From Nonomuraea polychroma (GTDB lineage: Bacteria > Actinomycetota > Actinomycetes > Streptosporangiales > Streptosporangiaceae), in assembly GCF_004011505.1 (NCBI RefSeq), contig NZ_SAUN01000001.1, positions 10,877,501-10,941,500 of the forward strand: a stretch of 64,000 bases of DNA, written 5' to 3'. Below the pieces are notes generated by a model, which saw nothing but the letters and a program-made list of their open reading frames with translations, had not been told where the DNA came from and did no database searches. Positions 16,072-24,587 of this stretch are shown here, in pieces. A program made the position numbers and the translations under genes. Positions within the stretch are counted from its first letter, which is position 1; each line of letters begins with the position of its first letter.

Positions 16072-17778
16072 TTACGAGGCGAGCCGGGCCGGGCGCAGGC
16101 GCGGCACGCGCAGCCTGCGGACGCGCGGGCGGCCCAGGGTGATGAACGCCTCGGCCTGCAGCGCGGACACGCTGATGCGGGGCAGGTCGCGGGCGTTCGG
16201 ATAGACCACGAAGCGGGGCTCCCAGATCGGCCGGAACTTGGCGTTGAACCGGTAGAGCGACTCGATCTGGAACCACTGCGACAGGAAGATCAGCACCGCC
16301 CGCCAGGCACGCAGCACCGGGCCCGCGCCGAGGCGCTCGCCGCGGGCCAGCACCGAGCGGAACATGGCGAAGTTCAGCGACACCTGGCTGATGCCCAGAG
16401 ACGGTGCGGCCTGCAGGGTCTTGACGATCAGGAGCTCGTTGAGCCCCGGCTCGGCGCTGCGGTCACGCCGCATCAGGTCGAGCGAGATGCCGTGCGGCCC
16501 CCACGGCACGAAGTGCAGCACGGCCCGCAGTTCCCCGTCCTTGTGCGCGGTGGCCACCAGGCAGTCGGCGTCGGCCGGGTCGCCGAAGCGGCCGAGCGCC
16601 ATGGAATAGCCGCGCTCGGTCTGGGTGCCGCGCCAGGCGTCGGCCGCCTGCTTGACGCGTTCGCGCTCCTGGTCGGTCAGGTCGGCCACGCGGCGCACGC
16701 GGCAGGTGTAGCCGGCGCGTTCGGTCCTGTTGGCCATCTGGCGCACGTTGCGCATGGCCCGGCCCTCCAGCGTGAAGCCTGCCACCTCGACCACGGCCTC
16801 GTCGCCGATCTCCAGTGCGGACATCCCGGTCTCGCGGGTCCACACCTCGCCGGCCGTCTCGCCGCAGCCGATGACGGCGGGCACCCAGGCGTGCCGCCTG
16901 GCGTCGCGGAGGAAAGCCTTGATCGCCGCGGGCCAGGCCTCCGGGTCGCCGATGGGGTCGCCGCTGGCCAGCATCACCCCGGACACGACGCGGTAGGCGA
17001 CGGCGGCCTTGCCCGAGGGCGAGAAGATCACGCTCTTGTCGCGCCGCAACGCGAAGTAGCCGAGCGAGTCGCGCTCGCCGGACCGGCTCAGCAGCTCGCG
17101 CAGGCGCCGCTCGTCCTCCTCGGTGAGCTTGGCGACCGGCCGCGCGGGCCGCATGGCCAGGTAGAGCGTGGTGACGGCGGTGAGCGTGCCCAGCGCGAGC
17201 AGCAGGAAGTAGACCAGGTCGGAGACCCGTGCGGTGGTGAACGTGAGCGGGCCCTCGATCCCGGCCAGGCCGAGCAGCACGTGTTCGAGGCGGTCGAGCA
17301 GGCCGGGATGCCCGGCGAGGGCCCTCGCATGGCTGCTGACGATCAGGAGGCCGAGCCCCACGTCGATGGCGCCGAGCACGAGCAGGTTGCCCAGGGCGCG
17401 CCAGCGCGAGCGCGGGTCGGGCAGCGCCGTGAACTCGCGCCTGCCCGCCACGAGCGCGGCCATGAGGGCCAGGCTGATGAGGGCCGGGACGGGCCGCAGG
17501 TGGGCGAAGCCCATGACCACGCTCACCGGCAGCAGCACCATGACCGCGCGCCAGGCGCGTACCTTGCCCCGGCGCAGCGCGTGCGCGATCATCACCAGCA
17601 GGATGCCGACGACCAGCGAGGTCGTGCGCGTCACGGTAGTGACGATGCCAGGCAGGACCTCGGACCACTCGCCCATCCGGCTGTGGCCGAAATGCGGTGA
17701 CACGGCCTTGGCGATGTCGAGCAGGCCGATGGTCAACGACGCGTATCCCGCGGCGATGGGGATCCAGGAACGCCTCAT
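16072..17778 (-). CDS. MprF-like phosphatidylglycerol aminoacyltransferase (DUF2156)
   Basis: Probably transfers lysine or alanine from aminoacyl-tRNA to phosphatidylglycerol at the inner face of the membrane, which lowers envelope negative charge and reduces cationic peptide damage. From the ATG at 17778 it has 568 residues: about six helices in residues 1-225, then a soluble DUF2156 domain of two GNAT-like lobes (about 245-550) with family segments SLGYFALRRDKSVIFSPSGKAAVAYRV and GISLDLMRRDRS...GLNELL. It lacks the tRNA-synthetase fusion of mycobacterial LysX, and the flippase part is shorter than in MprF. It is divergent from a membrane esterase 77 bases away, a pairing discussed under findings. 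The amino acid used cannot be told from sequence. Confidence 0.85.
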   Translation of the reverse strand: MRRSWIPIAAGYASLTIGLLDIAKAVSPHFGHSRMGEWSEVLPGIVTTVTRTTSLVVGILLVMIAHALRRGKVRAWRAVMVLLPVSVVMGFAHLRPVPALISLALMAALVAGRREFTALPDPRSRWRALGNLLVLGAIDVGLGLLIVSSHARALAGHPGLLDRLEHVLLGLAGIEGPLTFTTARVSDLVYFLLLALGTLTAVTTLYLAMRPARPVAKLTEEDERRLRELLSRSGERDSLGYFALRRDKSVIFSPSGKAAVAYRVVSGVMLASGDPIGDPEAWPAAIKAFLRDARRHAWVPAVIGCGETAGEVWTRETGMSALEIGDEAVVEVAGFTLEGRAMRNVRQMANRTERAGYTCRVRRVADLTDQERERVKQAADAWRGTQTERGYSMALGRFGDPADADCLVATAHKDGELRAVLHFVPWGPHGISLDLMRRDRSAEPGLNELLIVKTLQAAPSLGISQVSLNFAMFRSVLARGERLGAGPVLRAWRAVLIFLSQWFQIESLYRFNAKFRPIWEPRFVVYPNARDLPRISVSALQAEAFITLGRPRVRRLRVPRLRPARLAS

Positions 17779-17855
17779 GGTCTCGCATTGAAGTGCAGCG
17801 CGGTTAATGTCCTTGTTAACCTGCAGCTTACGTGCCGCCCGATATGCCATGACCC

Positions 17856-18923
17856 ATGGAACTCACCTCGTACGGGCTGATGTCCGGGGCGGCGGCGCTC
17901 GCGGTGGCCGCGCTCGCGGCGACGGTGTGGCTGTGGCCGCGGTTGAGTGCCAGGAGTGTCGGGGCGGTGCTCGGCCGGGTGGGCGTCCTTGGCCTGTGCC
18001 AGGTGCTGACCCTGGCGGCGATCGGGCTGGTCGTCAACACCTACTTCGGCTTCTACGGCTCGTGGGCCGACCTGTTGGGCACCGAGCCGGCGACGGTGCC
18101 GATCACGGTCGCGACGTCGGGCCTGCAGGTGCTGAGCAGCCGCGCGGTGCCGGGCGGGCGGATCGAGCAGGTGATCATGCCGGGGCCGGCCACGCGGCTG
18201 AGCGAGGAGGCGTACGTCTTCCTGCCCTCGGCGTACTTCAAGGACCCCCAGCGGCGCTTTCCCGCGATCCTGGCGCTCACCGGGTACCCGGGTGATCCCC
18301 GCAACCTCATGACCCGGCTCGACCTGCCGGGCCGGATGGCGCACGCCATCAGCCTTCGCCAGGTCAAGCCGGCGATCCTGGTCATGATGCGGCCCAGCGT
18401 GGTGCTGCCGCGCGACACCGAGTGCGTGGACGTGCCCGGCGGGCCGCAGGTGCAGACGTACTTCGCCAGGGACGTGAAGGCCGACATGATCGCCCACTAC
18501 CGGGTGGCCGCAGGGCGGGACTCGTGGGGCATCCTGGGCGGTTCGACCGGCGGATACTGCGCGCTCAAGCTCGCGATGAGCCATCCTGACGAGTTCTCCG
18601 CGGCCGTCTCGCTCTCGGGGTACTTCAAGACGATCATCGACGGCACCACGGGCGATCTGTTCCACGGCGACAAGTCGCTCGAGCAGCGCAACGATCTCAT
18701 GTGGCGGCTGGCGCACCTCCCCGCGCCGCCCGTGAACGTGCTCGTCACCAGCAGCAAGAAGGGCGAGCGCGAATATCCGGAGACGGTGCGGTTCCTCGCC
18801 GCGGTGCGGCCGCCGATGCAGGCCTCCTCGCTGATCCTGCCCAGCGGCGGCCACAACTTCAACACCTGGAACAGGGAGCTCCCGCAGGCGCTGCCCTGGC
18901 TGGCCCAGCAGCTCACCGTCTGA
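17856..18923 (+). CDS. membrane-anchored esterase (PF00756 type, mycolyltransferase-like fold)
   Basis: 355 residues. Two hydrophobic segments (about 7-28 and 42-65) anchor the protein, so the catalytic domain is extracytoplasmic. The esterase-D/antigen-85-like domain has the nucleophile elbow GILGGSTGGYCALKL (Ser230), a conserved RFPAILALTGYPGDPRN oxyanion region, and the C-terminal histidine in LPSGGHNFNTWN. Substrate unknown. Divergent from the aminoacyl-phosphatidylglycerol synthase gene; similar hydrolases in actinobacteria are candidates for cleaving aminoacylated lipids. Its 3' end overlaps the convergent MerR gene by 11 bases. Confidence 0.87.
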   Translation: MELTSYGLMSGAAALAVAALAATVWLWPRLSARSVGAVLGRVGVLGLCQVLTLAAIGLVVNTYFGFYGSWADLLGTEPATVPITVATSGLQVLSSRAVPGGRIEQVIMPGPATRLSEEAYVFLPSAYFKDPQRRFPAILALTGYPGDPRNLMTRLDLPGRMAHAISLRQVKPAILVMMRPSVVLPRDTECVDVPGGPQVQTYFARDVKADMIAHYRVAAGRDSWGILGGSTGGYCALKLAMSHPDEFSAAVSLSGYFKTIIDGTTGDLFHGDKSLEQRNDLMWRLAHLPAPPVNVLVTSSKKGEREYPETVRFLAAVRPPMQASSLILPSGGHNFNTWNRELPQALPWLAQQLTV

Positions 18924-19242
18924 GGAGCCGCAGGGCCTTTTCCTTCTCGAAGTCGAGTGCTCTGCGAGGCACCTGGATGCGCCCGATCCGAACCCCCAGG
19001 TCGCGTACGTCGGCCGCCACCGCCGGCTCGCTCAGCACCCGCAGCGCGAACGCCAGCTCGGCCGGCGACACGTCGAACCGCTTCTCCAACTCCACCGCCT
19101 GAGCCACGGCGGCCAGCTCCTCGGGCCCGAACCGCCGATGCGCCCCCTGCTCCCGCACGGGCGGCAGCAGCCCGAGAGCTTCCCGGTATCGAAGCATTCG
19201 GGGGGACATGCCGAGCCGCTTTGCCGCTTCCGTGATGCGCAT
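18913..19242 (-). CDS. MerR-family transcriptional regulator
   Basis: 109 residues. MRITEAAKRLGMSPRMLRYREALGLLPP is the MerR winged-helix start (note TEAAKRLGMSPRMLRYRE). A short helical region (about 60-109) follows, with no cysteines for metal binding. MerR genes of this type lie next to ahcY in Streptosporangiales and Streptomyces. It is divergent from ahcY, with 111 bases between the starts, and may control its own promoter or ahcY; the 6-bp hairpin CCCCGC-CAT-GCGGGG near 19286-19300 lies in that gap. Confidence 0.88.
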   Translation of the reverse strand: MRITEAAKRLGMSPRMLRYREALGLLPPVREQGAHRRFGPEELAAVAQAVELEKRFDVSPAELAFALRVLSEPAVAADVRDLGVRIGRIQVPRRALDFEKEKALRLLRR

Positions 19243-19353
19243 TCTTACATTCTTACGTCAGTTTCACCGTGCTGAGCATGCGATCCCCGCCATGCGGGGC
19301 CTAGACTCGTCCCCGAGAAAACGAGAATCAGCTGTCAGCGCGAGGGGACACCG

Positions 19354-20781
19354 ATGGACTTCAAGGTCGCCGACCTTTCACTTGCCGAGTTCGGCCGCAA
19401 GGAGATCCGGCTCGCCGAGCACGAGATGCCCGGCCTCATGGCGGTTCGCAAGGAATATGCGGCTTCCCAGCCTCTTCGCGGTGCGAAGATCATGGGCTCC
19501 CTGCACATGACGATCCAGACGGCCGTCCTCATCGAGACGCTGGTGGCGCTGGGCGCCGAGGTCCGCTGGGTCAGCTGCAACATCTTCTCCACGCAGGACC
19601 ACGCCGCCGCCGCGGTGGTCGTCGGCCCCAACGGCACCGTGGACGACCCGCAGGGCGTGCCGGTGTTCGCCTGGAAGGGCGAGACGCTGGAGGAATACTG
19701 GTGGTGCACCGAGCAGGCGCTCACCTGGCCGAACGGCGACGCCCCCAACATGATCCTGGACGACGGCGGCGACGCCACGCTCCTCGTCCACAAGGGCGCC
19801 GAATACGAGAAGGCCGGCGCCGTGCCGCCCGCCACGGCCGACGACCCCGAAGAGTGGCACGTCATCATCGACCTGCTCACCCGCACGGTCGGCGCGGACA
19901 AGAAGTGGACCCGGATCGCCGAGAGCATCAAGGGCGTCACCGAAGAGACCACGACCGGCGTGCACCGCCTCTACGAGATGCACAAGAACGGCCAGCTGCT
20001 GTTCCCGGCGATCAACGTCAACGACTCGGTCACCAAGTCCAAGTTCGACAACAAGTACGGCTGCCGCCACTCGGTGATCGACGGGCTGAACAGGGCGACC
20101 GACGTGCTGATCGGCGGCAAGGTGGCCGTCGTCTGCGGCTACGGCGACGTCGGCAAGGGCTGCGCCGACGCGCTGCGCGGCCAGGGCGCCCGCGTCATCG
20201 TCACCGAGATCGACCCGATCTGCGCGCTCCAGGCGGCCATGGACGGCTTCCAGGTGACGACGCTGGACGAGGTCGTCGGCATCGCGGACATTTTCGTCAC
20301 CGCCACCGGCAACTTCAACATCATCACCGCCGACCACATGGCGAGGATGAAGCACCAGGCGATCGTCTCCAACATCGGCCACTTCGACAACGAGATCGAC
20401 ATGGCGGGCCTGGCCAAGCTGCCGGGTGTCGAGAGGATCAACATCAAGCCGCAGGTCGACGAGTGGGTCTTCCCTGACGGGCACTCGATCATCGTGCTCG
20501 CCGAAGGCCGCCTGATGAACCTGGGCTGCGCGACCGGGCACCCGAGCTTCGTCATGTCCAACTCGTTCACCAACCAGGTGATCGCGCAGATCGAACTGTT
20601 CACGAAGACCTCCGAATATCCGATAGGGGTCTACACGCTGCCGAAGCACCTGGACGAGAAGGTCGCCCGCCTGCACCTCGACGCCCTCGGCGTCAAGCTC
20701 ACCGAGCTCACGAAGGAGCAGGCCGCCTACATCGGCGTGCACGTCGAGGGCCCCTACAAGTCCGACCACTACCGTTACTGA
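19354..20781 (+). CDS. ahcY: adenosylhomocysteinase (long, canonical form)
   Basis: Hydrolyses S-adenosylhomocysteine to adenosine and homocysteine in the cytoplasm, removing the product inhibitor of methyltransferases; a tetramer with tightly bound NAD. 475 residues. Visible motifs are substrate binding SCNIFSTQDHAAAAVV, the Lys-Asp pair in NDSVTKSKFDNKYG, the NAD fold GYGDVGKGCADALRGQGARV, VTATGNFNIIT, SNIGHFDNEIDM, and the C-terminal KSDHYRY, whose Lys-Tyr reaches the NAD of a neighbouring subunit. The insert of about 40 residues (near 150-190) typical of bacterial long forms is present. Orthologue of sahH at the conserved locus. Start ATG at 19354 after GCGAGGGG. Confidence 0.97.
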   Translation: MDFKVADLSLAEFGRKEIRLAEHEMPGLMAVRKEYAASQPLRGAKIMGSLHMTIQTAVLIETLVALGAEVRWVSCNIFSTQDHAAAAVVVGPNGTVDDPQGVPVFAWKGETLEEYWWCTEQALTWPNGDAPNMILDDGGDATLLVHKGAEYEKAGAVPPATADDPEEWHVIIDLLTRTVGADKKWTRIAESIKGVTEETTTGVHRLYEMHKNGQLLFPAINVNDSVTKSKFDNKYGCRHSVIDGLNRATDVLIGGKVAVVCGYGDVGKGCADALRGQGARVIVTEIDPICALQAAMDGFQVTTLDEVVGIADIFVTATGNFNIITADHMARMKHQAIVSNIGHFDNEIDMAGLAKLPGVERINIKPQVDEWVFPDGHSIIVLAEGRLMNLGCATGHPSFVMSNSFTNQVIAQIELFTKTSEYPIGVYTLPKHLDEKVARLHLDALGVKLTELTKEQAAYIGVHVEGPYKSDHYRY

Positions 20782-20782
20782 G

Positions 20783-20900
20783 TCTTCTCCCGGAGAAGAT
20801 TCAGTAGCTCCGGGAGGGGTTCTCTCCTCCCGGAGCTCCTTTGGAGCTCCACGACCGCTCCAGGGGTTCTCTTCTTCCGGAGCTCCTCTGGAGCTCCAAC
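20783..20900 (+). repeat. terminator-like hairpins and 38-base direct repeat after ahcY
   Basis: Right after the ahcY stop are a 7-8-bp hairpin (20783-20799, TCTTCTCC with GGAGAAGA) and a perfect 12-bp hairpin (20806-20817 with 20826-20837, 8-base loop), which should terminate ahcY. The hairpin overlaps a tandem repeat: 20815-20852 and 20862-20899 are 38-base copies differing at 4 positions, 47 bases apart, each with two GGAGCTCC palindromes. No gene until 21042; the remaining sequence to the next start has no clear feature beyond it. Confidence 0.7.
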
Positions 20901-21041
20901 AACCACCTTCTTTTACGGCAGGCCAAGTTGCCCGCACTCGCCGACGTTGCTCTCCGTCTGTCATGGCCGGTCGTGAAGGCTCACGGGGTGCTCGCCGTGA
21001 CGAGCGCACTCTTGGCCGTCTTCTTCGGTTAGCAGGCACCC

Positions 21042-22277
21042 ATGGACGTCAGTGAAAGCGGTGAGCGGCAGATCTCGTGGGCCGCTCGTTCGATGCCGGT
21101 GTTGACCGCGATCGGTGAGCGGTTCGCGCTCTCACGGCCGCTTGACGGGCTGAGGATCGCCGCGTGCCTGCACGTCACCGCCGAGACGGCGGTGCTCATG
21201 GGGGCCTTGAAGGCGGGTGGTGCGGAGATCGCGCTGGCCGCCTCCAATCCTCTCTCCACGCAGGACGACGTTGCCGAGGCCTTGCGGACGTATGGCATTG
21301 ACGTGCATGCGCGGGCCGGGGTCGATCGGGCCACGTACTACCGGCATATTCATCAGGCGCTCGATCTCGAGCCGGATCTCGTGCTCGACGATGGGTGTGA
21401 TCTCGTCAACATCCTGCATACCGAGCGGACCGATCTGCTGGAGCAGGTGAGCGGGGGGTGTGAGGAGACCACGACCGGGATCATCCGGTTGCGGCAGATG
21501 GCGGCCGAGGGGGCGTTGCGGTTTCCCGTGGTGGCGGTCAACGACACGCGGACCAAGCGTATGTTCGACAATCGGTATGGCACCGGGCAGTCGACGCTTG
21601 ACGGGATCATGCGCGCGACCAACACCATGCTCGCCGGACGGATCGTGGTCGTGGCCGGGTTCGGGTTCTGCGGGCGTGGGGTGGCCGAGCGGGCCAAGGG
21701 GTTCGGGGCGCGGGTGATCGTGACCGAGATCGATGCGGTCAAGGCGCTCGACGCCACCCTGCAAGGCTACGAGGTGCGGCCGATGGCGCAGGCCGCCATG
21801 CTCGGCGATCTGTTCGTCACCGTGACCGGCAACCGGGACGTGATCAGGGGCGAGCATCTGTCGGTCATGAAGGATGGGGCGATCTTGGCCAACGCGGGGC
21901 ACTTCGATGTGGAGATCGACGTGCGGGCGCTGGACGAGCTGGCCCAGGAGGTGCACCGGGGTGTGCGCCCCAACACCGATGAGTACGTGATGCCCGACGG
22001 CCGGCGGCTGCTGTTGCTGGCCGAGGGTCGGCTGGTCAACCTCACCGCCGCGGAGGGGCATCCGGCGGCCGTCATGGACATGTCGTTCTCGGCTCAGGCC
22101 CTCGCCGTGGAGTGGCTGGTGGGTGCGCGGGCGGAGTTGGCGCCGGGGGTGTATGACGTGCCGGGCGAGATCGACCACGAGGTCGCCAGGCTCAAGCTGG
22201 CCGCCACCGGCATCGGGATCGACACGCTCACCCCCGAGCAGGAGGACTACCTGCATTCGTGGCGGGTGGGCTCATGA
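21042..22277 (+). CDS. second S-adenosylhomocysteine hydrolase-like protein, short form
   Basis: 411 residues, 64 fewer than the upstream ahcY product. It keeps ASNPLSTQDDVAEAL, the VNDTRTKRMFDNRYG substrate segment with Lys and Asp, the NAD fold GFGFCGRGVAERAKGFGARV, TVTGNRDVI, and NAGHFDVEIDV. It lacks the 40-residue insert and the C-terminal Lys-Tyr of the long form and ends HSWRVGS. This architecture is that of archaeal and Thermotoga enzymes; the Methanocaldococcus member prefers S-inosylhomocysteine. It may therefore hydrolyse S-inosylhomocysteine, a related ribosyl thioether, or SAH. A 260-base gap with terminator-like hairpins separates it from ahcY, so it probably has its own promoter. 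Start ATG at 21042. Confidence 0.88.
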   Translation: MDVSESGERQISWAARSMPVLTAIGERFALSRPLDGLRIAACLHVTAETAVLMGALKAGGAEIALAASNPLSTQDDVAEALRTYGIDVHARAGVDRATYYRHIHQALDLEPDLVLDDGCDLVNILHTERTDLLEQVSGGCEETTTGIIRLRQMAAEGALRFPVVAVNDTRTKRMFDNRYGTGQSTLDGIMRATNTMLAGRIVVVAGFGFCGRGVAERAKGFGARVIVTEIDAVKALDATLQGYEVRPMAQAAMLGDLFVTVTGNRDVIRGEHLSVMKDGAILANAGHFDVEIDVRALDELAQEVHRGVRPNTDEYVMPDGRRLLLLAEGRLVNLTAAEGHPAAVMDMSFSAQALAVEWLVGARAELAPGVYDVPGEIDHEVARLKLAATGIGIDTLTPEQEDYLHSWRVGS

Positions 22278-22308
22278 AGGGCCGCCTGCAGCCGTAGCAG
22301 GGCGAGGG

Positions 22309-22944
22309 CTACAGGGCCGACTGCATTTCTTGCATGCGGCGGATCTCGGCCGCCTGGGTGACGCTCACGTCGCTCGCCAGCTCCTCGATCCTGATGTGGG
22401 AGCCGCTGCTCAGCACCTGCTCCGACATTTTGATCGCGCCCAGGTGGTGGTTGATCATGAGCTCCAGGAACATCCGGTCGAAGTCCTTGCCCGTGGCCGC
22501 CTTCAGGGCCTCCAGCTGCTCGGGTGTGGCCATCCCCGGCATGCCCTCGTGCGCGGCGTGATGGTCGGGCACCTTCTGGTCCAGGTCGCGCAGCCAGCTC
22601 GTCATGAACTGGATCTCCGGCCCCTGCGCCGCCTTGATCCGGTCGGCCAGGCTCTTGAGCTTGGCCGAGTCGGCCCGGTTCGGTGCGAGGAGCGCCATGT
22701 CGAGCGCCTGCCGGTGATGGACGATCATGTCCTGCACGTATTTGACGTCGGCGGCGTTCGCGGTGGGCGAGGGCACGGCGGTGGCGGCCTCGCTGGGCGC
22801 GAGTGTCTTGGCCTGCTCGCCGGGGCGGCCGGGGGCGATCACGGGCGCGGTCGAGTCGGCCCGCGGGGCCTGCGGTGGCGTGCTGGAGGTGCAGCCGGAG
22901 AGCGCGATGACCGTACCTGCGATGACGATGAGTGCGACGCGCAC
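22309..22944 (-). CDS. DUF305 lipoprotein
   Basis: 211 residues; signal peptide with lipobox ALSGC (Cys18) and a Pro/Ala-rich linker to about residue 62. The DUF305 helical bundle follows, with its two histidine motifs MIVHHRQALDMA and MINHHLGAIKMSE, related to ferritin-like or copper-associated folds in other bacteria. Met/His-rich KVPDHHAAHEGMPGM lies between them. The substrate is unknown, but His/Met content points to metal binding (inference). It is divergent from the LVIVD gene, 169 bases away, and convergent with the short SAH hydrolase. Confidence 0.9.
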   Translation of the reverse strand: MRVALIVIAGTVIALSGCTSSTPPQAPRADSTAPVIAPGRPGEQAKTLAPSEAATAVPSPTANAADVKYVQDMIVHHRQALDMALLAPNRADSAKLKSLADRIKAAQGPEIQFMTSWLRDLDQKVPDHHAAHEGMPGMATPEQLEALKAATGKDFDRMFLELMINHHLGAIKMSEQVLSSGSHIRIEELASDVSVTQAAEIRRMQEMQSAL

Positions 22945-23113
22945 CCAACCCTCCCCTGACTGACGTGGTGACGAATGCGCACTCTAGGTGAAAGCAGCGC
23001 GAATTGAAAGGGGGCGAAGCGGAACAAAAATTGACACCTTGGACACTGGCTCCTGGGGGCTGGAGGCGCGAAGATTGCGTAGATTTATGCCCCCTTTATT
23101 GGAGGATGCACCA

Positions 23114-24502
23114 GTGTTAACCCCGCGCAGGGCCCTCATCCTCGTTGCGGCGGTCGTGGCGATGGCGGGCAGCACCCTGCCCGTCCAGGCCGCTGACATC
23201 CCTGCTCCAGGCCAGATCGTCATGAGCCCCAACATCCAGCACGTCACCAACGTGCCCAAGCCTGAAGTGCTGACCGATATCCACACGGACATGGCCTTCC
23301 AGGGCGACTACGCCTACGTCGGCAACTACTCCGGCTTCTCCATCTACGACATCAAGCACCCGAAGCAGACCTCGCTGGTCAGCTCCGTGGTCTGCCCGGG
23401 CGGCCAGATGGACGTGTCCGTCTACGGCAACTTGCTGTTCGGCTCCGTCGACTCGTCGCGCAACAACGACTCGTGCAGCAGCACGTCCCAGTCTGCGACG
23501 ATCAAGGCGTCGTGGGAGGGCATGCGGATCTTCGACGTCTCGGACAAGGCCAACCCGAAGTACATCAAGTCGGTCGAGACGAACTGTGGCTCGCACACGC
23601 ACACGCTGGTGCCTGACCCCGCGCGCCAGAACGTCTACATCTACGTCTCGTCGTACGCGCCGAACGACACGTACCCGGACTGCAAGACGCCGCACGACCT
23701 GATCTCGATCATCAAGGTGCCGCTGAACAACCCGACGGCCGCGACCGTGATCGCCACGCCGAAGCTGTTCCCTGATGGCGGCTACCCCGGTGTCCCGCTG
23801 CCCTACCCCAACGGGAAGTCGGCGACGACCGGTTGCCACGACATCACGGCCTACCCGGAGAAGGGCATCGCCGCGGGCGCCTGCATGGGTGACGGCATCC
23901 TGCTCGACATCCGCAACCCTGAGCAGCCCAAGGTCACCGCGACCGTGCGCGACGAGGCGAACTTCGCGTTCTGGCACTCGGCGACGTTCAACAACACCGG
24001 CACGAAGGTGATCTTCACCGACGAGCTCGGCGGCGGCACCAGGGCCACCTGCAACGAGGCCATCGGGCCGAACAAGGGCGCCAACGCGTACTACGACATC
24101 GTGAACGGGCAGCTCCAGTTCAGGAGCTACTTCAAGATCGCACGGCACCAGGCCGACTCGGAGAACTGCGTGGCCCACAACGGCTCGCTGATCCCGGTCA
24201 AGGGCCGCGACGTCATGGTGCAGGCGTGGTACCAGGGCGGCATCTCGGTGGTCGACTTCACCGACTCGGCGCACCCGCAGGAGATCGCCTACTTCGAGCG
24301 TGGACCGGACAACACCGCGCCGGCTCTCAGCGGCGGCTTCTGGTCGGCGTACTACTACAACGGCTACATCTACGGCTCTGACTTCAACCTGGGCCTGGAC
24401 GTGCTGAAGATCGACGATCCGCGGACGAACCAGGCGAATTCGGTCAAGATGCCTTCGCTGAACGTGCAGACGCAGGCGTCGTATCCCGTACACGGCCACT
24501 GA
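23114..24502 (+). CDS. secreted LVIVD-repeat beta-propeller protein, copy 1
   Basis: 462 residues from a GTG at 23114 with GGAGG 8 bases before it; the tandem paralogue has the same start, so earlier in-frame ATGs are rejected. A signal peptide ends near VQAADIP. The rest is built of blade-like repeats: YVGNYSGFSIYDIKHPKQTSLV, MRIFDVSDKANPKYIKSVE, ILLDIRNPEQPKVTATV, ISVVDFTDSAHPQEIAYFERG, each the LVIVD pattern (PF08309). Extracellular; catalytic function unknown. The only intact neighbour with similar content is the tandem copy. A strong terminator follows (24516-24544). Confidence 0.88.
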   Translation: MLTPRRALILVAAVVAMAGSTLPVQAADIPAPGQIVMSPNIQHVTNVPKPEVLTDIHTDMAFQGDYAYVGNYSGFSIYDIKHPKQTSLVSSVVCPGGQMDVSVYGNLLFGSVDSSRNNDSCSSTSQSATIKASWEGMRIFDVSDKANPKYIKSVETNCGSHTHTLVPDPARQNVYIYVSSYAPNDTYPDCKTPHDLISIIKVPLNNPTAATVIATPKLFPDGGYPGVPLPYPNGKSATTGCHDITAYPEKGIAAGACMGDGILLDIRNPEQPKVTATVRDEANFAFWHSATFNNTGTKVIFTDELGGGTRATCNEAIGPNKGANAYYDIVNGQLQFRSYFKIARHQADSENCVAHNGSLIPVKGRDVMVQAWYQGGISVVDFTDSAHPQEIAYFERGPDNTAPALSGGFWSAYYYNGYIYGSDFNLGLDVLKIDDPRTNQANSVKMPSLNVQTQASYPVHGH

Positions 24503-24515
24503 GTTCTCATCGGCT

Positions 24516-24544
24516 GACGAGGGCCCCCGACCGGGGTCCTCGTC
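24516..24544 (+). terminator. hairpin terminator between the two LVIVD genes
   Basis: A 12-bp stem with one G-T pair (24516-24527 with 24533-24544) and a 5-base loop lies 14 bases after the first LVIVD stop. Only a weak T-run follows, but stem strength makes termination likely, so the second copy may need its own promoter or read-through. Confidence 0.65.
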
Positions 24545-24587
24545 GGTGTTGCTCCATCGGGACATAAGTGATCAAGGAGGCTCCCGA

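Noticed and set aside
19243..19353. SAH or SAM riboswitch before ahcY
   Set aside because: Only a 6-bp hairpin (CCCCGC-CAT-GCGGGG) is visible; no conserved SAH-riboswitch core was recognised.
19378..21039. 553-codon open frame on the minus strand
   Set aside because: Antisense to ahcY.
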